From Acinetobacter junii CIP 64.5 (GTDB lineage: Bacteria; Pseudomonadota; Gammaproteobacteria; Pseudomonadales; Moraxellaceae), in assembly GCF_000368765.1 (NCBI RefSeq), contig NZ_KB849655.1, forward strand, positions 1,896,001 through 1,960,000: a DNA stretch of 64,000 bases. Reading direction: 5' to 3'. Made by a program: the position numbers and the translations under genes. A model generated the notes under the pieces. The model was not told where the DNA came from. It searched no databases and worked only from the letters and a program-made list of their open reading frames with translations. The first letter of the stretch is position 1; every line of letters starts with the position of its first letter. Of the stretch, positions 30,907 through 40,016 are shown one piece after another.

Positions 30907-31764
30907 GGGTCTGTTGACATTTACTGTTCATAATTAAACCTATAAAGGTAGCCATAAAAATATACAGGCTAAGGCAACAGCACTTTGATAATTTCTTTTG
31001 AGCTTGTCATATCGAGTAGCTATCCCTCTAAATTGTTTTAATCTACAAAACATATTTTCAACTAAATGCCTGATTTTATATAAATACCAGTCCATATGAT
31101 CATTGTTCGATTGGCTATTTATTTTCTTTGGTATATTCGCTTTTGTTCCTGTTTTTCTGATCTGCTCACGCAGTGGTTCTGAATCATAGCCTTTATCTGC
31201 GCATACCACTTCTGTCTCTTTTAAATCTAATGTTGCTATTAAATCAGGTGCAACTTTGATGTCATGTGTAGTGCCATCGGTAATCATGAAATCAATAGGA
31301 TTGCCATGTGAATCAACAATCAAATGTATTTTTGAGGAGTTTCCTCCTACACTTTTAGAAATGGATTGATTCGCTATACCGGCAGAATGTTGATGAGCAC
31401 GTACGTGAGAGCCATCAATAAAAATCCACTCCATATCGGGGCATGATGCTAATAATTTGAATAATCTAAGCAACTTACCGCTGCTTGACCAACGATTAAA
31501 ACGTTTGAAAATAGAGTTTGATTGACCGAAATAGGAAGGAATATCTCGCCACGGACAGCCTGTTCTAATTCTATAGAGAATAGCTTCAATAAAATTACGT
31601 AAATTTGAGTTGTGATGAATAGATAAATTACGCAAAATAGTTTTCAACTTTTGCCAGTGTTGATCTGTCAGCATGGTACGAGGCATAGCGAATAGTAAAA
31701 TTGGGTTTGGCGATTTGATTTTACTACTTCGCTATTTTTTTAAGCTAAAAGTGTCAACACACCC
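30907..31764 (-). mobile_element. IS5-family insertion sequence, copy 2
   Basis: This 858-base second copy of the element at 24986-25842 is in opposite orientation. The ends read GGGTCTGTTGACATTT on the left and the inverse of GGGTGTGTTGACACTTTT on the right, with TA on both sides. The identical transposase suggests recent transposition. Confidence 0.93.
30940..31686 (-). CDS. IS5-family DDE transposase, copy 2
   Basis: This 248-residue protein is identical in sequence to the one at 25063-25809, with the same DDE motifs (IDGSHVRAHQH, ADKGYDSEPL, VENMFCRLKQF). The intact single frame suggests that the element can still move. It points toward copy 1. Confidence 0.94.
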   Translation of the reverse strand: MPRTMLTDQHWQKLKTILRNLSIHHNSNLRNFIEAILYRIRTGCPWRDIPSYFGQSNSIFKRFNRWSSSGKLLRLFKLLASCPDMEWIFIDGSHVRAHQHSAGIANQSISKSVGGNSSKIHLIVDSHGNPIDFMITDGTTHDIKVAPDLIATLDLKETEVVCADKGYDSEPLREQIRKTGTKANIPKKINSQSNNDHMDWYLYKIRHLVENMFCRLKQFRGIATRYDKLKRNYQSAVALACIFLWLPL

Positions 31765-31784
31765 TACTTTTTGGAAAAATAAGC

Positions 31785-32258
31785 ATGTATTTTTGGAATA
31801 CCAAAGCACTTGCACATGAACTTGCCGAAGATACTTTGAGCAAACAGCATTATAAAAATTATTATTTAGCTGCGGCTTTGGTCGTGAGTGTGGTGTATTA
31901 CTATGGGATGTATTCTCCTTATTATGATGTACGTGTGATTAGCCTAGAAGCCATTTTAACTTTATTGATTATGCTGATTGGTATTCAACGAACTTATCAA
32001 GCCAATGGTGCTGATGAGGGAATCAATTTTTTGAATCGGATCACCGCCCTCTCCTTTCCGATCTTGATTCAAACCACGGTTGCTGGTGTGGTTTTTGGAG
32101 TTGTTCTTTTGCTGATCTATCAATATTTTGGATTGGCTCAAACTGCATTTGCAATATGGTATGAATGGTGTGTGTCAGCCTTTACAATTTTTCTGCAAAT
32201 TTTATTTTTTACACGTTTAGTGTCTTATATGAAACGTGTGGCAGCACATACGATTTAA
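31785..32258 (+). CDS. Hypothetical four-segment membrane protein
   Basis: I do not recognise this 157-residue protein. It has four likely membrane segments (about residues 26-46, 54-66, 90-113 and 123-147), a short charged N-terminus and a basic C-terminus (SYMKRVAAHTI). The ATG at 31785 lies 20 bases past the end of IS copy 2, so the IS has replaced its natural upstream region and may now supply or block its promoter. No ribosome-binding site is obvious. Confidence 0.75.
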   Translation: MYFWNTKALAHELAEDTLSKQHYKNYYLAAALVVSVVYYYGMYSPYYDVRVISLEAILTLLIMLIGIQRTYQANGADEGINFLNRITALSFPILIQTTVAGVVFGVVLLLIYQYFGLAQTAFAIWYEWCVSAFTIFLQILFFTRLVSYMKRVAAHTI

Positions 32259-32319
32259 ACTTGATACGGTCAGGATGTATGTCATTAAACCCTGACCGAT
32301 TGATGATTGTTATCTAGAT

Positions 32320-33480
32320 TTAATCTATAAAATAATGCGCTGCGAAATGTGCATCATTGCCAATAATGTCATAACAGTCTTCACGAATCGACATGCCTGC
32401 ACATTGATGTCCGACCATCCATAACCCCAGTGTCGGTAACTGACCAGAAAATAACGGCGTGTCGACCCACTTCTGAATCACATAACCATATTTGTCATAA
32501 TCATCAAAATAAAAACTACCTGAAGCAGCGCCCTGATCCTGACCATCTTGCAAGACACGGATATTTGCCCCTTCTCTCGCCAAGATTGGTTTTTTTACCC
32601 ATTTTCCACTGAAGTTTTGTTCAGGGTCATAGGCATAGGTTTCAACCAACAGTGGGTGATTTGGATACCGCTTCCATAGCTCAACTAAAATCGCTTTATT
32701 GGAGAGCAACATTTTCCAACACGGTTCGATCCAGTTCGTTTCTGGCTGAAGATACTGGGCAAATGATTCTTCCCAAATCCATTCCCACGGATATAACTTA
32801 AATAGATTTTGAATCGGTCGATTGTTTAGATCTACAAAACTCTGACCATTCCAACCAATATTTTCCATTGACAGTTCAGAGACCTGTAAATGAGCTTGAA
32901 AGGCAGTATCCATTAAGTATTCTAAATTGCCCCAATCTTCTCGCCCTGCTTCCTGACAAGCTGCAAAGTGGAGATGGCTTCCCCGAGGTAAAATAGTTTT
33001 CCAACGCTTAATCAGGTCTTCGTGAATGCTGTTGAATTGATCTCGATTTGCAATGCCTGAGACTTGTTCGATCCATAGCCATTGCGCTACAGAGGCTTCC
33101 AATAAACCCGTGGGTGTATCAGCATTGTATTCCAGCATTTTGATCTGCAGTCCATCATAGGCGAAATCAAAACGTCCATAGAGCATTGGACTATTCCGTC
33201 GCCATGAATGCTCAATATGTGGAATAGCAGCCTGTGGAATCTGGAAATAATTGGGATAATCACCACGTTGAATTAAATCCCCTACTACAGCTAAACACAT
33301 TTGATGAAGTTCGTTTGCTGCATCTTCCAACTGTTCGATTTGTTTTAGCGTGAACTCGTAGGCGACACCTTCCGACCAATAAATAGAACCGTCCAATGAA
33401 GGTAGATTAAAATAATCGAACCCAATCTTTTGGTGTTCAAGCTGCCAATCGGTACGTGGGGAAAATAATTTTCTTTTCAT
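32320..33480 (-). CDS. Glutathionylspermidine synthase-like ATP-grasp protein (YgiC type)
   Basis: This 386-residue protein belongs to the YgiC/YjfC group, related to the synthetase half of glutathionylspermidine synthase. It is thought to ligate an amine and a carboxylate with ATP; the substrate is unknown. Family landmarks include FDYFNLPSLDGSIYWSEGVAY at the start, GRFDFAYDG and KMLEYNADTPTGLLEAS, and the C-terminal KKPILAREGANI. It follows the YgiB-like lipoprotein gene by 14 bases, a pairing also seen in E. coli. Confidence 0.88.
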   Translation of the reverse strand: MKRKLFSPRTDWQLEHQKIGFDYFNLPSLDGSIYWSEGVAYEFTLKQIEQLEDAANELHQMCLAVVGDLIQRGDYPNYFQIPQAAIPHIEHSWRRNSPMLYGRFDFAYDGLQIKMLEYNADTPTGLLEASVAQWLWIEQVSGIANRDQFNSIHEDLIKRWKTILPRGSHLHFAACQEAGREDWGNLEYLMDTAFQAHLQVSELSMENIGWNGQSFVDLNNRPIQNLFKLYPWEWIWEESFAQYLQPETNWIEPCWKMLLSNKAILVELWKRYPNHPLLVETYAYDPEQNFSGKWVKKPILAREGANIRVLQDGQDQGAASGSFYFDDYDKYGYVIQKWVDTPLFSGQLPTLGLWMVGHQCAGMSIREDCYDIIGNDAHFAAHYFID

Positions 33481-33494
33481 ATTGTTGTTCTAAT

Positions 33495-33869
33495 TTAACC
33501 ACCGAAAGACATGCCACCACGTCCAAATCCGCCACGGATTGGAGAAGATAATGAAGAGCTTTTCAGCGTAGTTGAAACGGTGGGTTGTCCCACACTAAGA
33601 TTGCTTCTAGGTCGTAAAGTATGACCTCTAAACGAGACCTCACGATTATTTTGGTAGTATTGTGGTCCTAGATAACGGTTTGATCCATAACTACCTGCAT
33701 AATAACCACTACTCGCGTTGTTATTCTCTTCTTCACAAGTGTCAGTATTCCAGTCAGCTGCGCAGTCATATTGGTTGTTGTAAACATCTTGAACCAATGG
33801 ACCATCATTATGGCTACATGCAGTTAATAATAGCGGGACGACAACGAGATTGATTTTTTTAGAACGCAT
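33495..33869 (-). CDS. YgiB-like lipoprotein (DUF1190 type)
   Basis: This 124-residue protein starts MRSKKINLVVVPLLLTACS, a short signal with a lipobox (LLTAC) that marks an outer-envelope lipoprotein. The mature part is rich in Asn, Tyr and Ser. It contains DCAADWNTDTCEEE, resembling the cysteine region of YgiB proteins, and ends with a glycine-rich RGGFGRGGMSFGG tail. The frame extends to 33908, but the ATG at 33869 begins the signal peptide. It lies upstream of the YgiC-like gene, as in E. coli, and its function is unknown. Confidence 0.78.
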   Translation of the reverse strand: MRSKKINLVVVPLLLTACSHNDGPLVQDVYNNQYDCAADWNTDTCEEENNNASSGYYAGSYGSNRYLGPQYYQNNREVSFRGHTLRPRSNLSVGQPTVSTTLKSSSLSSPIRGGFGRGGMSFGG

Positions 33870-34058
33870 AATCTGCCACTCATTTAATTTAGTTGTAAGC
33901 GCCTTCATGGCGAACCAACTTTGTTTATTATGTTTCTAATCAGAAAGATAAAAGCGTAAAGCCGACATATCATATTGATCTGTTTTTTTAATGTACAGTC
34001 TAATTTTTAGTTTTTAAATCTCAAGACATCTGAAGCTCAGATGTCTTGAGTGATTCGC

Positions 34059-35018
34059 TTAGGATTGTAGCTGTTTTTTGTTATGACGCAGAGAAAGGTA
34101 AGCTGTAATGCTTAAGACGAGGACGATGAAGCCTAATGAAATCCAAATCGGCATGTGGAACACGTCGAGCATCAGCATTTTTGCACCAATAAACAGTAAG
34201 ATAATCCCTAAACCGTATGGTAAGTAATGCAATTTAGTTGCCGCACCAGCCAACAAGAAGAACATTGCGCGTAAGCCTAAAATCGCCATTAGGTTTGCAG
34301 TCAATACGATAAATGGATCACTTGTTACCGCAAAAATCGCTGGAATTGAGTCGACCGCAAAGATAACGTCGGAACCTTCAACCAAAATCAGAACTAAAAA
34401 TAATGGTGTTGCCCACAACAAACCATCACGGCGAACAAAGAATTTTTCACCTTCAAGTTGTGGCGTGATACGCATATGTTTGCGTAACCATTTTAAGGTT
34501 TTGATATCTTCGATATTGGTTTCTTCGTCTTGTCCTTTTAGGAATTTGAAACCTGTATAGACCAAGAACGCACCGAAGATGTAAAGAACCCATGAAAACT
34601 CTTGAACGAACCATGCACCAATAAAAATAAAGATGGTTCTTAATACGATGGCACCTAATACGCCGTAGAGTAGGATTTTACGTTGCAGTGCAGAAGGAAT
34701 CGCAAATGCAGAGAAAATCATTAACCAAACAAAAACGTTGTCAATCGCTAAAGATTTTTCTAACAAATAACCTGCAAAGTATTCCATGGTTTTTTGGTTG
34801 GCTATACCTACCCCAACAGTTTGTTGTAAATAGAACCACAAACCACCACCAAACATTACCGCAACTGAAACCCAAGCAATACTCCAATAAGCCGCTTGCT
34901 TAATTGGAACATCCTGATTTTGCTTTTGTTTAAAGCCCAAAAAATCGATCAGTAGCATCACGATGACGATGCCAAAGAAGATGGCATATAGCCATATATT
35001 ACCGATAGTGTCCATCAC
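34059..35018 (-). CDS. TerC-family membrane protein (Alx-like, likely manganese exporter)
   Basis: This 319-residue integral membrane protein has about eight to nine segments and the TerC hallmark DNVFVW followed by LLYGVLGAIVLR and EGSDVIFAVDSIPAIFA, whose acidic residues sit within membrane segments. Family members include E. coli Alx and TerC, tied to manganese export and tellurite resistance. A yybP-ykoY riboswitch in the leader (35044-35229) strongly supports a manganese role. The ATG at 35018 (or the next one, at 35015) follows AGGGAG. Confidence 0.92.
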   Translation of the reverse strand: MMDTIGNIWLYAIFFGIVIVMLLIDFLGFKQKQNQDVPIKQAAYWSIAWVSVAVMFGGGLWFYLQQTVGVGIANQKTMEYFAGYLLEKSLAIDNVFVWLMIFSAFAIPSALQRKILLYGVLGAIVLRTIFIFIGAWFVQEFSWVLYIFGAFLVYTGFKFLKGQDEETNIEDIKTLKWLRKHMRITPQLEGEKFFVRRDGLLWATPLFLVLILVEGSDVIFAVDSIPAIFAVTSDPFIVLTANLMAILGLRAMFFLLAGAATKLHYLPYGLGIILLFIGAKMLMLDVFHMPIWISLGFIVLVLSITAYLSLRHNKKQLQS

Positions 35019-35043
35019 AACTCCCTATCTGGCAAATGGGCAT

Positions 35044-35229
35044 AAAAAAACCTTGACCAGTTGCCAGATGAATAAAAAACATCTGTTTCAACATGATCAA
35101 GGTCTTGCCTACATCACAATGTACTGTGATGCTCAGAGTCCGACTTTTTGCAAAGTGTAATGACGAAACTCTGACACCGAAGGCATGATATGCACTTGGG
35201 CTTGGAGGAGGCTACTCCCCTTGTCAAAC
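35044..35229 (-). promoter_or_regulatory. Manganese (yybP-ykoY) riboswitch with terminator platform
   Basis: On the minus strand, the aptamer's 5' signature AAGGGGAGTAGCC lies at 35209-35223, and the matching 3' signature GGCAAGACCTTGATCA at about 35094-35109, as in the yybP-ykoY class. P1 pairs CAAGG with CCUUG. The same 3' strand (ACCTTGATCA, 35094-35103) can pair instead with TGGTCAAGGT (35050-35059), followed by seven T's. That is a terminator whose inner part is a second small hairpin (CAGATG/CATCTG). Manganese binding would hold P1 and prevent termination, turning on the TerC-family gene. Confidence 0.88.
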
Positions 35230-35406
35230 TAATTCTGTATGGACGGTAACATCCAAATATGTACATAGGATTACATAATTTGTGTGTTTGTGCAATTTTT
35301 GAATGAATAAATTTTCAACAATATTTTATCATGCTCGTTGTTGCCCTTTCATTCTGAAGGATTTTCTTAGCAATGATGAACAAAATACAGCGTAGAGAAA
35401 AAACAT

Positions 35407-36570
35407 ATGAGTGCTGAAAAACTTCACCACACAACATTAAAGGCATTTGCCCCACGAGATCCCCAAGAATCACATCGTGCCGCTACCCCTTTGGAGTTGT
35501 TATTTGATTTGGTTTTTGTTGTTGCGATTGCAACTGCAGGTCAACAACTGCATCACGCTATGATCGAAGGTCATTTGTGGCATGCTTTACCGACCTACTT
35601 TATGGTGTTTTTTGCACTTTGGTGGGCATGGATGAACTTTTCTTGGTTTGCTTCAGCCTAGACAATCACGATACGTTGTATCGTTGTTTGACCTTTGTAC
35701 AAATGGCTGGTTCTTTAGTGATGGCGGCTGGTATTCCTGCGGTATTTCAGCAGCATAATTTTGACATGATCATTATCGGTTATGTGATTATGCGTTTGGC
35801 TTTGGTGACCCAGTGGATTCGTGTCGCTAAACATGATCCTTTACGAAAAGTAACCGCCTATCGATATGCCATCGGCATTGTATTAGTTCAATTCATCTTG
35901 GTCCGTTGCTCTTTCTAGTGTTGGTGATATGTGAATTAGCAGTACCATTCTATGCCGAAAACATGCGATCACACCTTGGCACCCACATCATTTTGTGGAG
36001 CGTTATGGCTTGTTGACGATTATCGTATTAGGTGAGTCGATTATTGGATGTTTTGCTGCTACTCAAGATGCATTTTCGAATCAGGTATTGAATCTTGAAG
36101 AGATTTTTCTGATTGTAGATGGGCTATTGATGATGTTTGCGATGTGGTGAGTTTATTTTGATCGCAGTCATCACCACCATCAACGCCGTGGTGTACAACC
36201 ATTTTTATGGGGTTATGGGCACTTTCTCATTTTTATTAGTATTGCTGTGTTAGGGGCTGCATTAGCCGCTGCGGTCGATGTTTCAACGAAACATGCCGAA
36301 ATTTCAGCTCAAATGATGGGTTTGATTATTGCCGCAAGTTTAGTTGTTTATAGCACCTGCGTATGGCTATTTTATGAAGCGTTTTATTTAAAGGGATGGA
36401 GACGTTAGATTTATCCAATCACGGTTTTTATTCTATTGTGTATGCCATTTATCTTTAATCAGATTGGACACATTGTGTTTGCGATGGCGATTGTCTACAT
36501 CCTTCGTCTTATGTTGTCTAAAGCTTTTTTGATGAATTGTGATGATGAGCAAAGCATCACAACGCATTAA
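35407..36570 (+). pseudogene. ltrA: Decayed low-temperature-requirement protein LtrA
   Basis: The plus strand encodes a recognisable LtrA-family membrane protein in pieces. The first 84 codons (RAATPLELLFDLVFVVAIA) are intact. One base is then missing at about 35660, where SAYDNHD is expected. Further frame changes occur near 35910 and near 35970, and in-frame stops are TGA at 36148-36150 (MWW region) and TAG at 36406-36408. The last part runs to the TAA at 36570. At least three frameshifts and two nonsense codons rule out simple sequencing error, so it is an old pseudogene. Confidence 0.92.
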
Positions 36571-36630
36571 GCTTCCTTTCCATTTGAACTACCACCAAGT
36601 TTGGCGTTTTAATACGCTAACTTGGTAGGC

Positions 36631-37545
36631 TCAAAAAATTTTCAAAATTTCATTTCGAAGAAACTGATGGCGAGGATTCTTTCTGACGTGTTCGTGCCAA
36701 TACATCCCCATTTTAATTTTAGGCAGCTCGATGGGTAACTGATGTATTTTTAAATCTTGTGCATAATGCAGATGTTTTAAAATACTATGAGGAATGGTGA
36801 GAATCGCCTTAGGATACTGAGCCAAGACTTGTAAGGCAGTGGAATAGTGCTGACAGCGCATAAAAATTTGTCGAGAAAGTTGCTGTCGATTGAGATAAAT
36901 ATCTTCAAGCAATAATCCTGTTCGCCGAGAGGACACACCGATATGTGGTGAGGATAAATAGAGCGATAAATCCATCTCTGTTTGAAGTGTACACGCCACA
37001 AAATGATCTTCAATCAAGTTTTCAAACTGTAAATTTTCTTGATAGGGTTGTACTAGATCAATCACAAAATCAATTTGTTGTGCTGAAAGATCAGCCAGCA
37101 TATTTTTTCGATCAAGTTTGGAACTCAAAAACTGAATATCGAGATTGAGTTGACTAAAATGATGCACTAATTGAGGAAAAATAATCGGTTCAATTTCATC
37201 ATGAATTGCGATTTTCACGCTTTTCAGCATGCTAGGATCAAAGTCGTGTTGTGGAATCGCAATATTTTGAATCGTTGATAACGCCGTTTGAATCGGTTGA
37301 TAAATTTGTTCGGCAAAAGGTGTGGGAAGCATTTTTTGTCCACTACGCACAAATAATTCATCTTTAAGTTGCAGACGCAAACGTTGTAAAGCATGACTGA
37401 CCGCAGATTGACTAATACAAAGAAGTTGAGCGGCCTTAGAAATACTTTTTTGCTCAAAAATCGCAATAAAAAGTGGATACAGATTGATATCAATACGATG
37501 GAAGTTACCCACTTCTAATGGGTTTATATTATGAATATGATTCAT
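36631..37545 (-). CDS. LysR-type transcriptional regulator
   Basis: This 304-residue regulator has an N-terminal winged helix-turn-helix (SISKAAQLLCISQSAVSHALQRLR, about 34-57) and a C-terminal effector-binding domain. It is transcribed divergently from the acyl-CoA dehydrogenase operon across a gap of about 106 bases, the classical arrangement for a LysR protein controlling its neighbour. The ligand is unknown; an acyl-CoA or related acid is an inference from context. The ribosome-binding site is weak. Confidence 0.92.
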   Translation of the reverse strand: MNHIHNINPLEVGNFHRIDINLYPLFIAIFEQKSISKAAQLLCISQSAVSHALQRLRLQLKDELFVRSGQKMLPTPFAEQIYQPIQTALSTIQNIAIPQHDFDPSMLKSVKIAIHDEIEPIIFPQLVHHFSQLNLDIQFLSSKLDRKNMLADLSAQQIDFVIDLVQPYQENLQFENLIEDHFVACTLQTEMDLSLYLSSPHIGVSSRRTGLLLEDIYLNRQQLSRQIFMRCQHYSTALQVLAQYPKAILTIPHSILKHLHYAQDLKIHQLPIELPKIKMGMYWHEHVRKNPRHQFLRNEILKIF

Positions 37546-37651
37546 AGTGTTGAATAAAATAAAATCATTTCATTCATAATAAGTTTTCGCTTAAGGTGAT
37601 GTAAAGCAGCGAATTCAGTTTCGCCACATATTTACCTTGAGGGAAATGATG

Positions 37652-38881
37652 ATGTTTGCATTATCTGAACGTGCACAGGATTTTATTGCTCGCACACAGG
37701 CGTTTATCCAACAAGAAATAGAACCAATAGAAAAAGCATTTTGGGATGAAACACATCGTTTAAATGTCGATGGTGATTGGACCAAATGGCAATGGCCAGC
37801 ACAACTTGAACAACTCAAAGCGAAAGCCAAAGCAGCTGGCTTATGGAATATGTTTTTGCCTGATGCTGAGTTAGGTGCGGGTTTATCGGTTCAGGAATAC
37901 GCACATATTGCTGAACTCACAGGACGAAGTTTACTGGCTCCGACAGTATTTAACTGTAATGCACCTGATAGTGGCAATATGGAGCTGCTATGGCGTTATG
38001 GCAGTCGGGAACAAAAACAACAATGGCTGCAACCACTACTGAATGGTGATATTCGCTCTGTATTCTGCATGACTGAACCTGCGGTCGCATCGAGCGATGC
38101 GACTAATATGCAAGCCACGGCAGTGATTGATGGCGATGAAATTGTTCTGAATGGCCGTAAATGGTGGTCATCTGGCTTGGGTGATCCGAATGCCAAAGTG
38201 ATTATTTTCATGGCTTATACCCCTGACTCAAACAAAGATCGTCATCATCAACACTCAATGGTATTGGTGCCAATCGACACGCAAGGCGTAACGATTGAAC
38301 GGATGTTGCCTGTGTTTGGTGATTACGATGCACCGCATGGACATGGACAGGTCAGTTTTGACAATGTGCGTGTACCTGTGAGCAACTTTATTGGTGGTGC
38401 GGGTCAAGGATTTGAAATTGCTCAAGGGCGCTTAGGACCTGGTCGTATTCATCACTGTATGCGTTGTATCGGTGCAGCGGAAAAAGCGTTAGAACTCATG
38501 ATTGATCGTGGCATGTCACGCAAGGCATTTGGTAAAGAAATTCTTAAACTTGGCGGCAATTTAGAACGTGTCGCGGAAGCCCGTGTGCAGATCGATCAAG
38601 CTCGCTTATTAACGCTGTATGCTGCTTATAAGATGGATACCTTAGGTAATATGGCAGCACTCACCGAAATTTCTGCAATCAAAGTCGTTGCACCGACTGT
38701 ATTGCAAAACGTCGTTGATATGGCGATCCAAATTCACGGTGGTGAAGGTGTGTCACGCGATACTCCGCTGACAGCATTTTTCAATCAAGCACGCAGTTTA
38801 CGTTTAGCTGATGGACCTGATGAAGTGCATAAGGGCATGATTGCTAAATTAGAATTGAAAAAACGTGGCTATGGTCGTTAA
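37652..38881 (+). CDS. Acyl-CoA dehydrogenase family protein
   Basis: This 409-residue flavoenzyme is expected to introduce an alpha-beta double bond into an acyl-CoA. The FAD/substrate motifs are visible: CMTEPAVASSDATNM, RKWWSSG, AFGKEILKLGG and the C-terminal IHGGEGVSRDTPL. Its closest relatives are the long-chain/ACAD10-11-like group, which often neighbour a phosphotransferase gene as here. Three consecutive in-frame ATGs (37646, 37649, 37652) occur; the last is seven bases from AGGGA and is preferred. First gene of a four-gene operon. Confidence 0.92.
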   Translation: MFALSERAQDFIARTQAFIQQEIEPIEKAFWDETHRLNVDGDWTKWQWPAQLEQLKAKAKAAGLWNMFLPDAELGAGLSVQEYAHIAELTGRSLLAPTVFNCNAPDSGNMELLWRYGSREQKQQWLQPLLNGDIRSVFCMTEPAVASSDATNMQATAVIDGDEIVLNGRKWWSSGLGDPNAKVIIFMAYTPDSNKDRHHQHSMVLVPIDTQGVTIERMLPVFGDYDAPHGHGQVSFDNVRVPVSNFIGGAGQGFEIAQGRLGPGRIHHCMRCIGAAEKALELMIDRGMSRKAFGKEILKLGGNLERVAEARVQIDQARLLTLYAAYKMDTLGNMAALTEISAIKVVAPTVLQNVVDMAIQIHGGEGVSRDTPLTAFFNQARSLRLADGPDEVHKGMIAKLELKKRGYGR

Positions 38882-38894
38882 TAAGGATAAAAAA

Positions 38895-40016
38895 ATGACA
38901 ATGATTGATATCGGCGGTCAGGTTCGTCACGGTGAAGAATTGGATATTTCCGCTGTTGAAAAGTGGTTAAAGGATCAAGGTGTTCAACTGCAAGGTCAAG
39001 CACAAGTCACTCAATACTCAGGTGGCGCTTCGAATTGGACCTATCGTTTGCAATACGACAATCAAGATTTAATCCTACGACGTCCACCGAAAGGCACTAA
39101 AGCCAAATCAGCGCATGATATGGCTCGTGAATACAATGTGCAGAAGCATCTTGCACCGTTCTACCCAGTCCTACCTGAAATGGTTGCATTGTGTCAGGAA
39201 GAGAACGTAATAGGTTGTGATTTCTATGTCATGAAGCGGATTGAAGGCATCATTCCGCGAGCTAATTTACCCAAAGAATTACAATTGGATCAGTCACAAG
39301 TTCAACAGTTGTGTCTGAATGTTTTGGATAAATTAATTGAATTGCATCAAGTGCCATATCAAGGTACAGAACTGGAAAAACTGGGCAAAGGCGAAGGCTA
39401 TTGCCGCCGTCAAGTTGAAGGTTGGGATGCACGTTATAGTAAAGCGCTTACGCCAAATGTACCTGATTTTAGCTTTGTGCGGGAATGGCTACAGCAACAT
39501 ATTCCAGCGGATTCTAAAACTTGTGTCATTCATAATGATTGGCGTTTTGATAATGTCATTTTAGATCCACAACAACCAACTACAGTGATCGGAGTACTGG
39601 ACTGGGAAATGGCGACTATTGGTGATCCGCTGATGGATTTAGGCAGTGCTCTCGCCTACTGGATTCAAGAAGATGACGATGCATTGATGAAGTCTAGTCG
39701 TCGTCAACCGACCAATCTACTAGGCATGCTGACACGTCAACAAGTCGTGGATTACTATTTGGAAAAAACTGGTTTGCAACCTGCCAATTGGGCATTTTAT
39801 GAAGTGTTTGGTTTGTTCCGTTTGGCGGTGATTGCTCAACAGATTTATTATCGTTATTACCATCAACAAACCGATAATCCAGCTTTTAAGGATTTCTGGA
39901 TCATGATTCATGCCTTACATATTCGGGCACTAAAATTAATTGCACAAAACAATGCTGAAGCACAGCAATTGATTCCTGAATATGGGGCGAAATTACAGGA
40001 TATTTTAAAACGATGA
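38895..40016 (+). CDS. Phosphotransferase family protein (APH/ACAD10-like)
   Basis: This 373-residue kinase-fold protein is of the aminoglycoside-phosphotransferase superfamily. It has LRRPPKG, the catalytic loop CVIHNDWRFDNVILD and the metal-binding GVLDWEMATIGDPLMDLG. In bacteria such genes commonly sit beside acyl-CoA dehydrogenases, matching the fused kinase and dehydrogenase domains of animal ACAD10/11, which process 4-hydroxy acids. A role in 4-hydroxyacyl-CoA catabolism is therefore plausible, and antibiotic resistance unlikely. Start ATG at 38895 after AAGGA. It overlaps the next gene by four bases. Confidence 0.9.
   Translation: MTMIDIGGQVRHGEELDISAVEKWLKDQGVQLQGQAQVTQYSGGASNWTYRLQYDNQDLILRRPPKGTKAKSAHDMAREYNVQKHLAPFYPVLPEMVALCQEENVIGCDFYVMKRIEGIIPRANLPKELQLDQSQVQQLCLNVLDKLIELHQVPYQGTELEKLGKGEGYCRRQVEGWDARYSKALTPNVPDFSFVREWLQQHIPADSKTCVIHNDWRFDNVILDPQQPTTVIGVLDWEMATIGDPLMDLGSALAYWIQEDDDALMKSSRRQPTNLLGMLTRQQVVDYYLEKTGLQPANWAFYEVFGLFRLAVIAQQIYYRYYHQQTDNPAFKDFWIMIHALHIRALKLIAQNNAEAQQLIPEYGAKLQDILKR

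Noticed and set aside
24986..31764. The two ISs as ends of a known composite transposon
   Set aside because: The enclosed genes look like core chromosomal genes, and each IS has its own TA repeat, so two separate insertions are more likely.
38895..40016. APH-fold gene as an aminoglycoside resistance gene
   Set aside because: The operon with an acyl-CoA dehydrogenase and the ACAD10-like sequence point to metabolism instead.
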